A stretch of 64,000 nucleotides of DNA. It comes from RI-153 sp963721725. Its GTDB lineage: Bacteria; Chloroflexota; Anaerolineae; Caldilineales; Caldilineaceae. The stretch lies in contig CAVRLX010000003.1 of the NCBI GenBank assembly GCA_963721725.1, forward strand, positions 186,001 to 250,000, given 5' to 3'. Within the stretch, counting starts at the first letter, position 1. Each line of letters begins with the position of its first letter. Shown piece after piece: positions 60,544-64,000 of this stretch. The position numbers were made by a program, and so were the translations under genes. The notes under the pieces were generated by a model. It saw nothing but the letters and a program-made list of their open reading frames with translations, was not told the DNA's origin and did no database searches.

Positions 60544-62979
60544 ATGAAAAGCAAACTGTCTGTGCTTGTGCTTCAGTTGTTTATCCTGTGTCTGAGCATG
60601 GGCGTTGCCAGTGCTGCGCCTGCCTTTGTCCCCACCGTGCCAACTGACTTGGCCTTTCCCATTTTGTTTGTCACACAGGTCCCCATTCCCCAGGATTTCA
60701 CCACGATTGGGGCCGTCTTTGGCAACCACCAAGCTTCGATGCAAGATGTGGGCCGCGGCGGTGATCTATGGATTCGCTATCCTGACGGCACGCTCAAGAA
60801 TCTCACCGCCGCCGCAGGCTATGGCGAGACCGGATTACAGGGCGTTAATGCCATCGCCGTGCGCGATCCGGCGGTACATTGGAACGGCCAAAAAGCGCTC
60901 TTTAGCATGGTCATCGGCGCGCCCACCCAGCGCTATCAGGTCAAGACTTTCTATTGGCAGCTCTACGAGATCAGCGGTCTGGGCAAAAACGAGACGCCTG
61001 TGATCAAGCTTGTGCCCAACCAGCCGCAGCAGTACAATAACATCTCCCCCATTTACGGAACCGATGGCCGCATCATTTTTACAACAGACCGGCCGCGCAG
61101 TGGCGAGCGCCATCTCTACCCGCAATTAGATGAATACGAAGAAGCGCCCACGGTCAGCGGGCTGTGGAGCCTGGACCCGTCCACAGGCGATCTCTTCATC
61201 CTCAACCATGCGCCATCGGGTGATTTCACGCCCAGCATCGATAGCTTTGGCCGCGTCGTCTTCACCCAATGGGATCATCTGCAACGTGATCAACAGGCCG
61301 ACGGCGACGCTGGCGCTGAGGGGACGGGGGATTGTGGCACAAATGCCTATGGCACCTTTAACTATTCTGACGAATCCGCCGCGGCCACCCGGCTGACAGC
61401 GCGCACCGAGGTCTTTCCCGAACCGCGCGCATGTCGCACGGATCTGCTGGCAGGAAGCCACTTGGCCGGACATAGTTTCAACCACTTCTTCCCCTGGACC
61501 ATCCTAGAGGACGGCAGCGAGAGCGAAGTGCTCAACCACTTGGGGCGGCATGAACTACACGGCTACATTTCCGCCACCTTTGATGATGATCCCAACGTGG
61601 AAGAGTATTACGGCCAATACAGCCGCTTCAATGCCAACCGCATCACCAATATGCTCCAGATCAAAGAAGCTCCCAGCCAGCCAGGCCGCTATATCGGCGT
61701 GGATGCCCCAGAGTTTAGCACCCACGCTGCCGGGCAGATCATCGCCATCACCGCGCCGCCCACGTTGGATGCCGATCACATTTTGGTGGAGTATATGACC
61801 CATCGCGACACATCCAGCTTTACCAACAGCCCCAGCGCCAACCATTCTGGGTTTTACCGGGATCCATTGCCGCTGGCCGACGGGACGCTGCTGGCGGTGC
61901 ATACAGCCGAAACACGTGAGGATCGCAACGAGGGCAGCACTGCCGCCCCCAAGTCTCGCTATGATTTCAAGATCAAAGCTGTCACCAAAGGCAACGATGG
62001 CTACTGGCGGGCGGGGGGTTCGCTCACCGGCGGCATCATTGAGAGCATCAGCTATTGGGATCCGGATAATTTGGTTGGATACAACGGGGCGCTGTGGGAG
62101 TTGCAGCCAGTGGAGGTGCGTCCGCGTGCCATCCCCCAACGCCTGACGCTCCCCTTGCCTGCACCCGAGCAACAGATTCTCGACGAGCTTGATATTGATC
62201 TGGTTGAATTGCAGACTTTCTTGCGCCAGAACAATCTCGCCATCGCCGTCACCCGCAACGTCACCAGCCGCGATGATATGGATCGGCAGCAGCCGCGCAA
62301 TCTCAAAGTCTTTGAGAGCACTACCCAGACTGTGGCTGGGACGGGTAAACTATACGAAGTAGCCTATATGCAGTTCTTCCAAGCCGATCAAATTCGCGGT
62401 CTCACTGGCGGCTACAATAATGATCCCTACCCCGGACGGCGTGTGCTGGCCCAGATTCTGCATGACAACGCCGCCGTGAGTGCCAATCCAGCGCTGGAAG
62501 CAAATTCACCGCTGGGCAGTGTGGAGATTGCCGCTGATGGCTCCATGGCCGCTTTTGTGCCAGCCCGCCGCGCGCTCTCGTGGCAACTCACCGACGACGA
62601 TGGTACTGGCATTGTGCGCGAGCGCTACTGGCTCACCTTTCAGCCCGGCGAGATCCGTGTGTGTGGCTCGTGCCACGGTCTCAATGAAAAAGATCAGGCG
62701 GGACAGGGCGCGCCGCAAAATTCGCCGCAAGCCCTGCGCGATCTGCTGCAAGGCTGGCAAGAAAATAGCACGCCGACGCCCACCGGTTCAGTCACTGCCA
62801 CGCCTACGGCAACCGCCACACCAACCGCAACGCCCATGACAATGGGGACCGTCACACCGACACCCACGGCAACGCCAACCGCAACCACAACGCCAACCGC
62901 AACACCAACGGTCACGGGCACAGTGACCATCCCTGAGGATCTGCCCTGGTCTGTACATATCCCATTTGTGAACCGGTAG
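60544..62979 (+). CDS. Secreted HzsA-like protein with CxxCH heme motif, Thr/Pro linker and C-terminal tag
   Basis: An 811-residue exported protein. GGAGG lies eight bases before the ATG; the signal peptide is VLVLQLFILCLSMGVASAAP. FPILFVTQVPIPQDFTTIGA, QDVGRGGDLWIRYPDGTL, YNNISPIYGTDGRIIFTTDR, PRSGERHLYPQLDEYEEAPT and FGRVVFTQWDHLQRDQQADG are the hallmark of proteins related to the middle domain of hydrazine synthase subunit alpha. Near the end RVCGSCHGLNEKDQ has one CxxCH motif, so a covalent heme c is possible. A Thr/Pro-rich linker of about 50 residues (TPTATPTATP) leads to a C-terminal VHIPFVNR tag. True hydrazine synthase has more hemes and partners; none are here, so the reaction is unknown. 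Confidence 0.75.
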   Translation: MKSKLSVLVLQLFILCLSMGVASAAPAFVPTVPTDLAFPILFVTQVPIPQDFTTIGAVFGNHQASMQDVGRGGDLWIRYPDGTLKNLTAAAGYGETGLQGVNAIAVRDPAVHWNGQKALFSMVIGAPTQRYQVKTFYWQLYEISGLGKNETPVIKLVPNQPQQYNNISPIYGTDGRIIFTTDRPRSGERHLYPQLDEYEEAPTVSGLWSLDPSTGDLFILNHAPSGDFTPSIDSFGRVVFTQWDHLQRDQQADGDAGAEGTGDCGTNAYGTFNYSDESAAATRLTARTEVFPEPRACRTDLLAGSHLAGHSFNHFFPWTILEDGSESEVLNHLGRHELHGYISATFDDDPNVEEYYGQYSRFNANRITNMLQIKEAPSQPGRYIGVDAPEFSTHAAGQIIAITAPPTLDADHILVEYMTHRDTSSFTNSPSANHSGFYRDPLPLADGTLLAVHTAETREDRNEGSTAAPKSRYDFKIKAVTKGNDGYWRAGGSLTGGIIESISYWDPDNLVGYNGALWELQPVEVRPRAIPQRLTLPLPAPEQQILDELDIDLVELQTFLRQNNLAIAVTRNVTSRDDMDRQQPRNLKVFESTTQTVAGTGKLYEVAYMQFFQADQIRGLTGGYNNDPYPGRRVLAQILHDNAAVSANPALEANSPLGSVEIAADGSMAAFVPARRALSWQLTDDDGTGIVRERYWLTFQPGEIRVCGSCHGLNEKDQAGQGAPQNSPQALRDLLQGWQENSTPTPTGSVTATPTATATPTATPMTMGTVTPTPTATPTATTTPTATPTVTGTVTIPEDLPWSVHIPFVNR

Positions 62980-63012
62980 CAGATCACAGCAACCATTTTT
63001 TATACTTGACCC

Positions 63013-63045
63013 AGAAGTCGAACTTTTTGGAAAAGTTCGACTTCT
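63013..63045 (+). terminator. Hairpin after HzsA-like gene
   Basis: AGAAGTCGAACTTTT pairs with AAAAGTTCGACTTCT (15 bp) with a 3-base loop; works in both directions. Confidence 0.75.
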
Positions 63046-63052
63046 CCTATGA

Positions 63053-63110
63053 TACTCCGCAGCAGCACACAAGAACATGTTTCAAAGAGCAGAAACTGTT
63101 CCTTTGTGGC
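63053..63110 (-). repeat. 58-base intergenic repeat, copy 2 (inverted relative to copy 1)
   Basis: The complement matches 39505-39562 at 54 of 58 positions. It lies directly after the terminator and 35 bases before the epimerase gene, but in the opposite orientation to copy 1 relative to the following gene. Confidence 0.75.
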
Positions 63111-63145
63111 ACTGCGCAGTCTATCCCCATTCAGAAAGGCCCATC

Positions 63146-64000
63146 ATGGCGCAGACTTTGGACATTTTGATCATCGGCGGCAGCGGCTTTCTCAGCGGCA
63201 CATTGGCGCGGCAGGCCATCGGCGCCGGACATCGGGTCTGGGCGGTGACGCGTGGACAACGTCCGCTGCCCGCCGGGGTGACGCCGATTGTGGCCGACCG
63301 CAAGGAGAGCGGCGCGTTATCGGCGGCGCTTGGCGCGGCAACGTGGGATCTGGTCGTCGATTGTATCGGCTTTGATGCCGCCGACGCCGAACAGGATGTG
63401 GAACTCTTCCGCGAGCGGGCCGCGCAGTTGGTTTTCATCTCCACCGATTTTGTCTATGATCCCCAACGGCGCAGCTTTCCCCAAGCCGAAACGCCTGCCC
63501 ATTATCTGACCGAGGGCTACGGCGGCAAAAAACGCCAGTGTGAAATCATCTTTGAAAACAGTGACAGCGGCGACATGCGCTGGACAGTGCTGCGGCCCGG
63601 CCATATCTACGGGCCAGGATCACAGCTTGGCTGCTTGCCCACACATGGCCGCGACCGTGAGCTGATCGAGCGTATGCGCCGCGGGGAACCGTTGCGACTG
63701 GTGGGCGGCGGGCACTTTCTGCAGCAGCCCATCTTTGCCCCGGATCTGGCCGAAACCATCCTCAGTTGTGCGGGCAATCGCTCTGTGCATGGGGCAATTC
63801 TCAACAGTGCCGGGCCAGACGTTATCCAATCCCGGCGCTATTACGAGATCATCGCCGACGTGCTGGAGACGCCGTGTCGGATCGAAGAGATCCCTGTATC
63901 GGAGTATGCCGCCGCCCATCCCGAACATGCCTCATTCCTCTGTCACCGTTTCTATGATCTGACCCGGCTGCACAACAGCGGTCTTGCGGTGCCCGCCACC
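63146..64000 (+). CDS. NAD-dependent epimerase/dehydratase-like protein (cut by window end)
   Basis: The frame is open from ATG to the edge (285 codons). It is an extended short-chain dehydrogenase: LDILIIGGSGFLSGTLARQA is the Rossmann GxxGxxS motif; STDFVYDP and YGGKKRQCE hold the catalytic Tyr-xxx-Lys (Tyr of EGYGGKK); LRPGHIYGPGSQ is the substrate loop. QPIFAPDLAETIL fits the C-terminal helix. The enzyme probably acts on a nucleotide sugar or a related compound. No ribosome binding site stands out (CAGAAAGG eight bases upstream is possible). Its end is not visible. Confidence 0.85.
   Translation, partial: MAQTLDILIIGGSGFLSGTLARQAIGAGHRVWAVTRGQRPLPAGVTPIVADRKESGALSAALGAATWDLVVDCIGFDAADAEQDVELFRERAAQLVFISTDFVYDPQRRSFPQAETPAHYLTEGYGGKKRQCEIIFENSDSGDMRWTVLRPGHIYGPGSQLGCLPTHGRDRELIERMRRGEPLRLVGGGHFLQQPIFAPDLAETILSCAGNRSVHGAILNSAGPDVIQSRRYYEIIADVLETPCRIEEIPVSEYAAAHPEHASFLCHRFYDLTRLHNSGLAVPAT

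Noticed and set aside
60544..62979. Anammox hydrazine synthase
   Set aside because: Only one heme motif is present and no beta or gamma subunit genes or other anammox genes occur.
63049..63375. 108-codon plus-strand frame whose start resembles a frame at 39399-39623
   Set aside because: The similarity comes from the shared 58-base DNA repeat, and the frame runs out of register over the epimerase gene.

Overview
The window looks like a piece of a Chloroflexota chromosome, most likely Anaerolineae or Caldilineae. This is an inference from gene content, not from a marker-gene tree. The signs are a baseplate-J-like membrane protein beside ruvX and mltG, many sugar ABC transporters whose lipoprotein or Tat-lipoprotein binding proteins start with Ala/Pro-rich linkers, secreted proteins ending in a short hydrophobic-Pro-Arg tag, and abundant short intergenic inverted repeats. 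The DNA is moderately GC-rich. No rRNA, tRNA, CRISPR array, intact transposon or phage module was recognised.

Layout. 1-6255 (minus): mltG (cut by the window edge), ruvX, baseplate-J-like protein, a PIN toxin with two tandem Phd-like antitoxin genes, and alaS. 6430-9360 (plus): two small overlapping conserved genes, a 2-hydroxyacid dehydrogenase and threonine synthase, closed by a 23-bp hairpin. 9403-10316 (minus): a Ser/Gly-rich membrane-anchored protein and a lipoprotein. 10559-13254 (plus): a divergent GroEL-like chaperonin with a degraded ATP site, co-transcribed with a BNR-type propeller protein. 13414-15742: cold-shock gene with tandem promoters, then a REC-PP2C phosphatase and an anti-sigma-type ATPase. 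15748-30266 (mostly minus): an amidohydrolase, a sugar (CUT1) transporter, a peptide-type (Dpp) transporter with a PHP phosphoesterase, and two paralogous enolase-superfamily genes flanking a large secreted PDZ protease. 30421-39319: a secreted tandem-repeat protein, a large toroid-like enzyme, a class V aminotransferase and an LplABC-type transporter. 39469-47951: a response regulator convergent with a hybrid kinase, oligopeptidase B, a YtcJ-type amidohydrolase and a DMT permease. 48086-58920 (plus): sulfatase, a third sugar transporter, a GH13 tail remnant, a small-molecule kinase, a Gfo/Idh/MocA oxidoreductase, acetyl-CoA synthetase and a hydroxypyruvate-isomerase-like gene. 59270-64000: a membrane protein, a secreted HzsA-like protein with a CxxCH motif and a Thr/Pro linker, and an NAD-dependent epimerase cut by the window edge.

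How it works together: the cell appears to be a heterotroph taking up sugars and peptides with several binding-protein transporters that all lack their own ATPase here, and processing them with nearby dehydratases, oxidoreductases, isomerases and a sulfatase. Signalling is by partner-switch and two-component proteins.

Important caution: at least fourteen genes are broken by one or more single-base frame changes although conserved motifs continue cleanly in the next frame. The acetyl-CoA synthetase gene alone has six. This pattern fits uncorrected indel errors better than real decay, so these genes are annotated across the breaks.
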